A stretch of 64,000 nucleotides of DNA from Ancylobacter pratisalsi (GTDB taxonomy: Bacteria > Pseudomonadota > Alphaproteobacteria > Rhizobiales > Xanthobacteraceae), in contig NZ_CP048630.1 in assembly GCF_010669125.1 (NCBI RefSeq), positions 744,001 through 808,000 on the forward strand, given 5' to 3'. The notes under the pieces are model-generated. The model saw nothing but the letters and a program-made list of their open reading frames with translations, ran no database searches and had not been told where the DNA came from. This document shows positions 33,304-40,906 of this stretch, one piece after another (the first letter of the stretch is position 1; each line of letters opens with the position of its first letter). A program made the position numbers and the translations under genes.

Positions 33304-33731
33304 CTTGATCTAAATACCTCGATCAAAAGGGAGACGCTCTAGCCCGCGCGACCTGCAAATCTCGGCCGGTGCGGGTCATGACCCTGATCGCAGTGAAACG
33401 GAACTTGTCGATATCAAGATTGCACGATATGGGGCAGGAAGGGCAATTCCTTGAGCTTACTTCGCAGCCAATCGGCTACCCGACGACGAACACTTGGCTG
33501 TCAGGAATGGGTCAATTCAGGATGCCGCGTAGGTCACAACCACGACCTCCGCTTTGACCGGCCTGACACTAGAAGCTGACAGTCTGCTACCGGCCCCGAA
33601 GCCGTCCGTCAGCAAAGCGCCCGCATCTCGGACGTTCAGGAAGCTCCCGCTTACTCCCAAAAGCTGCCGTTAAAATTCTGACAAAGAGCTAAGCCCATCC
33701 AAGGCCCGTACCGACTACTCGAGCCGTTTCG
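33304..33731. other. About 430-bp spacer before the Gabija-like genes
   Basis: No supportable gene. TTGATC (33305-33310) and GATCAA (33321-33326) form an inverted repeat right after the preceding stop codon. A 62-residue frame at 33369-33557 lacks a ribosome site and family features. Promoter for the next operon should lie near the 3' part. Confidence 0.45.
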
Positions 33732-33770
33732 CTCCTTTGCTTCACCATCAAATAGGAGGTAGCAAAGGAG
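33732..33770 (+). promoter_or_regulatory. Leader hairpin hiding a Shine-Dalgarno
   Basis: CTCCTTTGCT (33732-33741) pairs perfectly with AGCAAAGGAG (33761-33770). The 3' arm contains the ribosome site AAAGGAG for the short leader frame at 33774, and the loop holds a second AGGAGG (33754-33759). This is typical geometry for translational control. Confidence 0.5.
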
Positions 33771-33773
33771 ACG

Positions 33774-33812
33774 ATGAATTATGAAGATGCTCGGGGCCGG
33801 GGGCGGTTTTGA
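33774..33812 (+). CDS. 12-codon leader peptide upstream of the OLD nuclease
   Basis: MNYEDARGRGRF followed by TGA (33810-33812), which overlaps the TTG start of the nuclease (TTGA). AAAGGAG ends three bases before the ATG. It could couple translation of the nuclease to ribosome entry here. An alternative small frame starts at 33781. Evidence is positional only. Confidence 0.4.
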   Translation: MNYEDARGRGRF

Positions 33813-35623
33813 AAGTTCACGCTGTATCGATCGATAATTTCCGCGGCATAAGTTCAGCCAAGCTGGTTCTGCCCGATCATGCCGTCCTCATCGGCGACAA
33901 CAACACCGGCAAATCCTCCGTTCTCGAAGCCATAGATCTCGCTCTTGGGCCGGATCGACTAAGCCGCCGGCCCCCTGTCGACGAGCACGATTTCTATGAG
34001 GGCAAGTATCTGGCTGTGGCTCCGGCCCCGGCCGAGGATGGCGCAGCCCCAGCAGAGCCGCAGCCCGCCCCGCAAATCACCGTAGAGGTCACGATCATTG
34101 GGCTGTCGGAGGAGCAGGAAGCCCGGTTTGGCGGCAACATCGAGTGGCTCAACGTCGAAACCGGAGACTTTTTCACGGAAGCAAATCCCGCTGGCGTGGA
34201 TGCGGCGAACGTCAAGGCGGCGCTGCGCGTCACGTTCATCGGCGCATATGACGGCGAAGAGGACGATTTCGTTGGCAATACCTATTACGCGCGCAGCCTG
34301 ACGGAGGAAGATACTCCCGTACCCTTCTCTAAGAAGGACAAACAGCACTGCGGTTTCCTCTTCCTGCGCTCGCTGCGCACGGGCTCGCGGGCGCTCAGCC
34401 TGGAGCATGGCAGCCTGCTCGACATCATCTTGCGGTTGAAGGAAATTCGGCCGCAAATGTGGGAAGGCACGATCGGCACGCTCGCCGGATTCGATGTCGC
34501 GGGCGATCCCGCGATCGGCATTTCGGGCGTGCTCGAAAGTATCGACAAGTCGCTGAAGAAATATGTGCCGCGGGAATGGGGCGTTAAGCCCCATCTCAAG
34601 GTCTCGAACCTCACGCGCGAGCATCTGCGCAAGATCGTGACCGCCTTCATCGCCACCGGAGATGGCGCACATGCCGCACCCTTCTTCCGGCAGGGCACCG
34701 GCACGATCAACATGCTGGTGCTGGCGATGCTGTCGCAGATCGCCGAGGACAAACAGAACGTCATCTTCGCGATGGAGGAGGTCGAGACCGCGATTCCGCC
34801 ATATGCCCAGAAGCGGATCGTTCACGAACTGCGCAAGCTGGCGGCCCAATCGATCGTCACCTCGCACTCGCCCTATGTCCTTGAAGAGTTCAAGCTCGAC
34901 GAGACGGTGATCCTGTCGCGGGCGAATGATGGCATCCTTAAGCAGGCCCAGATCGCGCTGCCCGACAGCGTGAAGCACAAGCGCTATCGCCAGGAGTTTC
35001 GGACGCGGTTTTGCGAGGGCCTGCTGTCGCGGCGTGTCCTCATCGCCGAAGGCGCGACCGAGGCGAGTTCGTTTCCGGTCGCGGCCCGCCGGCTCTCTGA
35101 ATTGAACGCCGGCGTCTATTCGTCGCTCGAAGCGCTCGGCATCTGCATCATCGATGCGGGCACCGAATCGCAGATCGCCGATCTCGCGGGGCTCTATAAG
35201 GGTCTCGGTAAGCGGACGTTCGCACTTTGCGACAAGCAGACCGACCCCGCGAAGGCCGCAATCGAAGCCCAGGTCGAACGCCTTTTCATGCACGAGGAAA
35301 AGGGCATCGAGGACCTAATCCTCAAGAACACGACCCAGGCCGCGCTTGAACGCTTTTCCAATGCGCTCGATTGGCCGCCGCACCTGTTGCAGAAGTTCCC
35401 CGATCCTAAGACCAACCTCATCGCCGCGCTGAAGGAGTATTTCGGCTGGGCGAAGGGAAATTGGGGGATCGCGGATTTCCTCGGCCAATGCTCCGAGCCC
35501 GAAATCCCATCGTGGATTCGCGACGCCTGCGTGACCCTCAAGGCGCTCTGCGATCCACCGCCCGCACCGCCGTCGCCTCTGCAGGGGAATGGCCAGGACG
35601 CCGCCGTCGAGCCCGTCGAATAG
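33809..35623 (+). CDS. OLD-family ATPase-Toprim nuclease (GajA-like)
   Basis: 604 residues from a TTG at 33809, the only start that gives the family N-terminus MKVHAVSIDNFRGISSAKLV; a stop lies just upstream in frame. ABC-type ATPase: Walker A GDNNTGKSS (29-37), Walker B region IFAMEEVETAIPPYA, VTSHSPYVLEEF. Toprim: VLIAEGATEASSFPVAARRL (catalytic Glu) and ALCDKQTDP (Asp). OLD nucleases cut DNA and are restrained by ATP. With a UvrD helicase directly downstream it matches the Gabija pair GajA-GajB. A plain tandem OLD/UvrD pair of class 2 amounts to the same assignment. Confidence 0.82.
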   Translation: MKVHAVSIDNFRGISSAKLVLPDHAVLIGDNNTGKSSVLEAIDLALGPDRLSRRPPVDEHDFYEGKYLAVAPAPAEDGAAPAEPQPAPQITVEVTIIGLSEEQEARFGGNIEWLNVETGDFFTEANPAGVDAANVKAALRVTFIGAYDGEEDDFVGNTYYARSLTEEDTPVPFSKKDKQHCGFLFLRSLRTGSRALSLEHGSLLDIILRLKEIRPQMWEGTIGTLAGFDVAGDPAIGISGVLESIDKSLKKYVPREWGVKPHLKVSNLTREHLRKIVTAFIATGDGAHAAPFFRQGTGTINMLVLAMLSQIAEDKQNVIFAMEEVETAIPPYAQKRIVHELRKLAAQSIVTSHSPYVLEEFKLDETVILSRANDGILKQAQIALPDSVKHKRYRQEFRTRFCEGLLSRRVLIAEGATEASSFPVAARRLSELNAGVYSSLEALGICIIDAGTESQIADLAGLYKGLGKRTFALCDKQTDPAKAAIEAQVERLFMHEEKGIEDLILKNTTQAALERFSNALDWPPHLLQKFPDPKTNLIAALKEYFGWAKGNWGIADFLGQCSEPEIPSWIRDACVTLKALCDPPPAPPSPLQGNGQDAAVEPVE

Positions 35624-35631
35624 AGGGACGG

Positions 35632-37455
35632 ATGGTCGACCTGACTCCCGCGCAGAAGGATGTTCTGATCGCCGATGGGCACCAACTCGTTGTGGGTGGG
35701 CCTGGCTCCGGCAAGACCACTGTGTCCATCCTGAAGGCAGCGAAGATTGCCCGCGAGAAGCTCAAGCCGGGGCAGCGCATCCTGTTCCTGAGTTTTGCGC
35801 GCGCGACGGTCTCGCGCGTCTTCGAAGCGATCGACGAAGAGCGGTCCGTGACCAAAGAGGAGAAGACAAGGATCGAGGTCGATACCTATCACTCCTTCTT
35901 CTGGCGCATTCTCAAGGCGCACGGCTATCTGGTCGGGTTTCCGCGCCGCATGACAATTCTGACGCCGCCTAACGAGGCGATCGCGCTTTCAGCGATCCGC
36001 AGCGCCTTCAAGGCGCCGTTCAAGCTCTCGGACGAGGAGAAGGCGCAGAAGGCCGCGCTGGAGATTGCCGAGCGGATGCGACTGGCGACCGAGGAAGGCA
36101 AAATCTGCTTCGACCTGTTCGCGGAGCGCGTGGCCATCCTGTTGCACGGCTCCGCCAAGGTCCGCGATCTCGTATCGACCATGTACCCTTTCATCATCCT
36201 CGACGAGTTTCAGGATACCAGCGCCCAGCAGTGGCGCGCGGTCGCGGCAATCGGGAAGAGCAGCACGCTGATCGCGCTGGCCGACCCGGAACAGCGCATC
36301 TTTGATTTCATCGGCGCTGACCCGGAGCGTCTCGACCACTTCAGGGAGGCTTTCAAGCCTTCCGAGCATGATTTGGCCGGGGACAACCATCGCAGCAAGG
36401 GGACAGACATTGCCTTGTTCGGCAACCACCTCCTTATCGGCAAATTTCGGGAAGAAGCGTATCAGGGCATCGACTACGAGGGGTTTGCCTCGAATCCTAA
36501 TCAGGCTTTCGCCTCGCTTGTCGCTCAGGTTCTGAAAGCGCGTAAGCGGCTAATCGCGACGGGCCGCCGGGACTGGTCGCTTGCGATTCTGGTGCCGACT
36601 AAGCGTATGACCAGGCTGGTATCCGACAATCTGCGCGAGCCCTTCGGCAACGTGCCTCCGATCGCGCACACGGCCGCCGTCGACATGGAAGGCCCGATCC
36701 TGGCGGCGGAGGTAATTGCCTTCCTTCTCCAGCAGCGAAGTCACATCGGTTGCTTTGACGAGTTCGTCAGCGTGCTTTGCAGCTACTTCAGCGGCCGAGG
36801 GGGTCAAGCGCCGACGAAGGGCGATCTGGCGGAAGCGGCACGGTTCCGCTCGGCGCTGGGCAAGTGGAATGACTGCCTTGCGAAGGGGAAGGCCGTTCCG
36901 GCGAACAGCGTCCTGCAAGCCACGTTCGCGGTCCACGAGGCTGCAACGGCTGTCGCGCTGTCTGGACAGCCTGACGACGACTGGACCGCCGTTCGAGCGG
37001 TGCTTGAGGCTGGGGCTTGCACTCGGCTCGGAGAGGTTGCGAAGGAGGCGCGCAACGTCAGGCTTCTCGAACGCGGAACGCAGCTCCGGCAAAGCCTATC
37101 GCAGGACTGGCGAAATACCGGCGGATACAAGAACGCGCTGGCTGTCACTCGCCAAGCGTTCGTGCAGGAGCATTTCGCGAACGCCCATAAGCCGGAGTCA
37201 GGGGTCGTCGTGATGAACATGCACAAGGCGAAGGGGAAGCAATTCGATGAGGTAATCATTTTCGAAGGGTGGCCGAAGCGCTACAAGGGCGAGATCGTCG
37301 GCAACCCGGATCGTATTGTGGGCGGCAATGTCCGCGCGGGCGCGATGACGCAAGCTCGCCAGAATTTCCGCGTGAGCGTAACGCGCGCGAAAACCCGCAC
37401 GACGATCATGTCGCCTAACGACGATGTGTGCGTCCTGCTAATCCCCGATAAATAG
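35632..37455 (+). CDS. UvrD/Rep-type helicase (GajB-like)
   Basis: 607 residues, SF1A helicase. Motif I LVVGGPGSGKTT (19-30), motif II FIILDEFQDTSAQQW, motif III IALADPEQRIFDFIGAD, motif IV GDNHRSKGT, motif V MNMHKAKGKQFDEVI, motif VI RVSVTRAKTRTTI. The ATG at 35632 is nine bases after the nuclease stop and has AGAGGG upstream. In Gabija, GajB senses DNA ends and activates GajA. It is larger than typical GajB, so a related OLD-helicase system is possible. Confidence 0.82.
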   Translation: MVDLTPAQKDVLIADGHQLVVGGPGSGKTTVSILKAAKIAREKLKPGQRILFLSFARATVSRVFEAIDEERSVTKEEKTRIEVDTYHSFFWRILKAHGYLVGFPRRMTILTPPNEAIALSAIRSAFKAPFKLSDEEKAQKAALEIAERMRLATEEGKICFDLFAERVAILLHGSAKVRDLVSTMYPFIILDEFQDTSAQQWRAVAAIGKSSTLIALADPEQRIFDFIGADPERLDHFREAFKPSEHDLAGDNHRSKGTDIALFGNHLLIGKFREEAYQGIDYEGFASNPNQAFASLVAQVLKARKRLIATGRRDWSLAILVPTKRMTRLVSDNLREPFGNVPPIAHTAAVDMEGPILAAEVIAFLLQQRSHIGCFDEFVSVLCSYFSGRGGQAPTKGDLAEAARFRSALGKWNDCLAKGKAVPANSVLQATFAVHEAATAVALSGQPDDDWTAVRAVLEAGACTRLGEVAKEARNVRLLERGTQLRQSLSQDWRNTGGYKNALAVTRQAFVQEHFANAHKPESGVVVMNMHKAKGKQFDEVIIFEGWPKRYKGEIVGNPDRIVGGNVRAGAMTQARQNFRVSVTRAKTRTTIMSPNDDVCVLLIPDK

Positions 37456-37607
37456 GCAATACGAAGGCGCTGTGAGTATGTAATGTCACCAACTGGTGGC
37501 TGCGGCGGCCTATTGTGACGGCAACGCGGTCAAACAATTTGCCGGCGACTTAAGGCAGTCCATCCATGATCTGCCTCCAGCAACGGACTGACAGCTTCCG
37601 GCGGATT

Positions 37608-39134
37608 TCGTTGAAAAAGTCGGTCTGCATGCCAGGGCCGGTGGCGTGTCGGATTGGATTATCGAACCTCACCAAGTCATGCGGTCCTGGTGCGCGGCCC
37701 GCTCGGGAGCAGCTTGGCGAGCTTCCGGAGGTTTTGGGCGGCTGCGGCGAGGTGGAACTCGTCTCTGGCGCCATTTGGGCCGCGCAGTCGCAGTCGATCC
37801 AGCCTCAGGATGCGCTTCAGATGGGCAAACAGCATCTCCACCTTCTTTCGCTGTCGACGTGAGGTGACGTAGTCGTCGGTGGTGGCGATGTCCCGCGCCA
37901 TGTCGCGTGCACCTTCATGGATCGAGCGCGGTATCTTGCGGGCGGGCGTGTTCGGGCAGCAGCGGTCCTTTAGTGCGCAAGCATCGCAATCCAGCTTGCT
38001 AGCGCGGTAGCGCACCATGCCGTCATCATCCACCAGCGGGCGGGGCGTCCGATAGGCCCTTTGGCGCTGCCGCAACTGCTTGCCTGCCGGGCAGATGTAG
38101 GCGTCCGCCTTGCGATCGTAGGTGAAGTCGGACCGGCTGAAGGTGCCGTCCTGGCGCTCGGACTTGTCGAACACGGGGATATGCGGCTCGATCCCGCGCT
38201 CGTGGACCAGCCAGGCGAGGTTTTCCGCGGAGCCGTAGGCGCTGTCGGCAGCGAGGCGCGCGGGCCAGAGGTCGAAGCGGTCCTGTGTGCGCTCGATCAT
38301 GGTGCGCGCTGCCCCGACTTCGGCCTGCCGGATGGCGCGGCTCGCCTCGACATCGACGATGACGGCGTGGTCGAGATCGATCAGGTAGTTGGTTGCGTAG
38401 GCGAAGAAGGCATGCCCCTTCAGCGCGCCGGTCCACTGTGCGGCCGGGTCCGATTTCGACACGAACTTCGGCTTCACCTCGCTGGCCGCTCCCCAAGCGG
38501 CCTCATCGAGCGTGTCGAGATATTCCCGGACCGAGCGGCGGGTCTGGGCGAGGTCGTCCCAATCGACTGAACCCGTACCTTCGGCGGAGCGTTGCCTGTT
38601 GGCATCCGCCTTGATCAGGCTGGCATCGACCGCGAAGCCTTCCCCGCCCACGAGCCCTTCCGCGATGCAGCGCCAGACGGTCGTCTCGAACAGCTCCCTC
38701 AGGAGATCGCTATCGCGGAAGCGGCCATGGCGGTTCTTCGAGAAGGTGGAATGGTCAGGCACGTTGCCTTCCAGCCCGAGCCGGCAGAACCAGCGATAGG
38801 CGAGGTTGAGGTGAACCTCCTCGCACAACCGCCGCTCAGATCGGATGCCAAAGCAATAGCCAACGAGCAGCATCCGGATCATCAGTTCCGGATCGATCGA
38901 GGGCCGGCCGATATCGCTATAAAATGGGCGGAGATGTGCACGGATGCCCGACAGGTCGACGAACCGGTCGATGGCCCGCACAAGGTGGCTGGCCGGGACA
39001 TGCCGCTCAAGGCTGAACTCGTAGAACAGCGCTTCCTGCATCACTGTCCGCTCGCCCATCATCAGATCGTCCTCCTCTACAGAGACAACTGAATCAGGAC
39101 TTCACGCCGCCAGCAACACCGACTTTTTCAACGA
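37608..39134 (-). mobile_element. IS1182-family insertion sequence, complete
   Basis: Ends share TCGTTGAAAAAGTCGGT: direct at 37608-37624 and inverted at 39118-39134. They enclose one transposase gene; total about 1.53 kb. Flanks (GGATT on the left, TATCG on the right) show no obvious target duplication, though the exact tip of the repeat is uncertain by a few bases. It lies at the right edge of the cargo island. Confidence 0.8.
37677..39062 (-). CDS. IS1182-family transposase
   Basis: 461 residues with a DDE fold: VDASLIKADANR (first Asp), RLAADSAYGSAENLAWLV (second Asp), and RQRKKVEMLFAHLKRILRL (Glu). The N-terminal segment VPASHLVRAIDRFVDLSGI and the Cys cluster CDACALKDRCC are typical of IS1182/IS1380-like transposases. 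The frame is intact, so the element may be active. It is preceded and followed only by the IS ends. Confidence 0.9.
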   Translation of the reverse strand: MMGERTVMQEALFYEFSLERHVPASHLVRAIDRFVDLSGIRAHLRPFYSDIGRPSIDPELMIRMLLVGYCFGIRSERRLCEEVHLNLAYRWFCRLGLEGNVPDHSTFSKNRHGRFRDSDLLRELFETTVWRCIAEGLVGGEGFAVDASLIKADANRQRSAEGTGSVDWDDLAQTRRSVREYLDTLDEAAWGAASEVKPKFVSKSDPAAQWTGALKGHAFFAYATNYLIDLDHAVIVDVEASRAIRQAEVGAARTMIERTQDRFDLWPARLAADSAYGSAENLAWLVHERGIEPHIPVFDKSERQDGTFSRSDFTYDRKADAYICPAGKQLRQRQRAYRTPRPLVDDDGMVRYRASKLDCDACALKDRCCPNTPARKIPRSIHEGARDMARDIATTDDYVTSRRQRKKVEMLFAHLKRILRLDRLRLRGPNGARDEFHLAAAAQNLRKLAKLLPSGPRTRTA

Positions 39135-39303
39135 TATCGGCCCAAACCGGCCATTCGTAGTTGTCGCAGCGAACTTCTGCTGCCGGCGCAGTCACGCCAT
39201 TCGCCTGTCATTGCACGCTACCCTACGAAGCTGATCGAATCTTGTTGAACCGACCCGATTGCGGGCTCTTTTAATCATCCCCGCCCGGGATGAGATCGTC
39301 AGG

Positions 39304-39322
39304 ACCCCGGCACTGTCGGGGT
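39304..39322 (+). promoter_or_regulatory. Hairpin over the trbB ribosome site
   Basis: ACCCCG (39304-39309) and CGGGGT (39317-39322) form a stem ending five bases before the trbB ATG, so the only purine-rich stretch available for ribosome binding is partly paired. The 190 bp from the IS end to here contain no gene. Confidence 0.4.
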
Positions 39323-39326
39323 TGGG

Positions 39327-40295
39327 ATGGCGGCAGCACATCATCAGGGTTTTGCCCGCGGCGCGCGGATGCTGCGCACGGCGCTGGGTCCGGCGATCGC
39401 TCGGCATCTGGAAGACCCGGCCGTCGTCGAGGTGATGCTGAACCCGGACGGGCGGCTGTGGATCGACCGGCTCTCGGAGGGACTGTCTGACACGGGTGGG
39501 CGGCTCTCGCCCGCTGACGGCGAGCGCATCGTCCGCCTCGTGGCCCACCATGTCGGCGCCGAGGTTCATGCGGGAGCTCCGCGCGTTTCAGCTGAGCTGC
39601 CCGAGACGGGAGAACGGTTCGAGGGCCTGCTGCCGCCGGTGGTCGCGACACCGACATTTGCCATCCGTAAGCCCGCCGTCGCGGTCTTCACGCTCGAAGA
39701 CTATGTCCGCGCTGGGATCATGTCGGCGTGGCACGCCGACGCTTTGCGCCAGAGTGTTGCCTCTCGCGCCAACATTCTCGTCGCGGGCGGCACCTCGACG
39801 GGCAAGACCACGCTGACCAATGCGCTGCTCGCCGAGGTCGCGAAGACCTCCGATCGCGTCGTCCTCATCGAGGATACGCGCGAGCTGCAATGCGAGGCGC
39901 CGAACCTCGTCGCCCTGCGCACCAAGGACGGCGTCGCCTCGCTGTCCGAGCTCGTCCGGTCAGCGCTGCGCCTGCGGCCCGACCGTATTCCCATCGGCGA
40001 GGTGCGCGGCGCAGAGGCGCTCGACCTGCTCAAGGCCTGGGGCACCGGCCATCCCGGCGGCATCGGCACCATCCATGCCGGCAGCGCTATCGGCGCGCTG
40101 CGCCGGATGGAGCAACTCGTCCAGGAAGCCGTCGTCACTGTCCCGCGCCCGCTGATCGCCGAGACCATCAATCTCGTGGCCGTGCTCTCGGGGCGCGGCG
40201 CCGCGCGCCGGCTCACCGAACTCGCGCGTGTCGAGGGCCTCGGCCCCGATGGCGACTACCGCATCACCCCCGTCCTTACCGGAGATCCCACATGA
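39327..40295 (+). CDS. trbB: Conjugal transfer ATPase TrbB (VirB11-like)
   Basis: 322 residues, secretion ATPase of the VirB11/GspE family. Walker [21 protein letters not shown] (about 150-170), Asp box [16 protein letters not shown], Walker B-like [12 protein letters not shown], His box [16 protein letters not shown]. It forms the cytoplasmic hexamer of the mating channel. First gene of the trb operon and coupled to trbC by ATGA. Confidence 0.93.
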   Translation: MAAAHHQGFARGARMLRTALGPAIARHLEDPAVVEVMLNPDGRLWIDRLSEGLSDTGGRLSPADGERIVRLVAHHVGAEVHAGAPRVSAELPETGERFEGLLPPVVATPTFAIRKPAVAVFTLEDYVRAGIMSAWHADALRQSVASRANILVAGGTSTGKTTLTNALLAEVAKTSDRVVLIEDTRELQCEAPNLVALRTKDGVASLSELVRSALRLRPDRIPIGEVRGAEALDLLKAWGTGHPGGIGTIHAGSAIGALRRMEQLVQEAVVTVPRPLIAETINLVAVLSGRGAARRLTELARVEGLGPDGDYRITPVLTGDPT

Positions 40296-40624
40296 TCCGA
40301 TCGCTCCAACGCGCCGGCAGCGCAGCCCGGCTGGCCGTGTCTGTCGCCTGCATCAATCTGATGGCCACGGCCAGCGCTCATGCCTCTGGCTCCTCCATGC
40401 CGTGGGAGGCGCCGCTGCAATCCATTCTCCAATCGATCGAAGGCCCCGTCGCCAAGATCATTGCCGTCATCGTCATCATCTCGACCGGGCTGGCGTTGGC
40501 CTTCGGCGACACGTCGGGAGGCTTCCGCCGGCTGATCCAAATCGTGTTCGGCCTGTCGATCGCCTTCGCCGCCTCGAGCTTCTTCCTGTCGTTCTTCTCC
40601 TTCGGCGGCGGAGCGCTCGTCTGA
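40292..40624 (+). CDS. trbC: Conjugal pilin TrbC
   Basis: 110 residues: signal segment (AARLAVSVACINLMATASAH), then two membrane helices (AKIIAVIVIISTGLALAFGD and IQIVFGLSIAFAASSFFLSF), the VirB2/TrbC pilin layout. It should be processed by the TraF peptidase encoded at 19414. It overlaps trbB by 4 bp. Confidence 0.9.
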   Translation: MIRSLQRAGSAARLAVSVACINLMATASAHASGSSMPWEAPLQSILQSIEGPVAKIIAVIVIISTGLALAFGDTSGGFRRLIQIVFGLSIAFAASSFFLSFFSFGGGALV

Positions 40625-40893
40625 TGGCCGAGACAGTTGAGGTCCCCGGGTTCAGCGTGCCGGTCCACCGGGCGCTGACCGAGCCGATTTTGCTCGGCGG
40701 CGCGCCACGTGCCATCGCCATCGTCAACGGCACGCTCGCCGGGGCCGTGGGTCTCGGCCTGCGTCTGTGGTTGGTCGGCCTGGCCATCGGGATGATTGGC
40801 CATGTCGCAGCGGTGTGGGCGGCGAAGCGCGATCCGCTTTTCGTCGAGGTGGTGCGCCGGCATCTGCGCATCCCCGCGCACCTCTCGGTCTGA
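40624..40893 (+). CDS. trbD: Conjugal transfer protein TrbD (VirB3-like)
   Basis: 89 residues with the TrbD pattern VPGFSVPVHRALTEPILLGG and two membrane helices around residues 30-70, ending in a basic tail RRHLRIPAHLSV. It anchors the channel next to the TrbE ATPase. One-base overlap with trbC. Confidence 0.88.
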   Translation: MAETVEVPGFSVPVHRALTEPILLGGAPRAIAIVNGTLAGAVGLGLRLWLVGLAIGMIGHVAAVWAAKRDPLFVEVVRRHLRIPAHLSV

Positions 40894-40906
40894 GCGGGGT
40901 GCCGTG

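Noticed and set aside
33369..33557. 62-codon frame before the Gabija-like genes
   Set aside because: No ribosome site and no recognisable sequence features.
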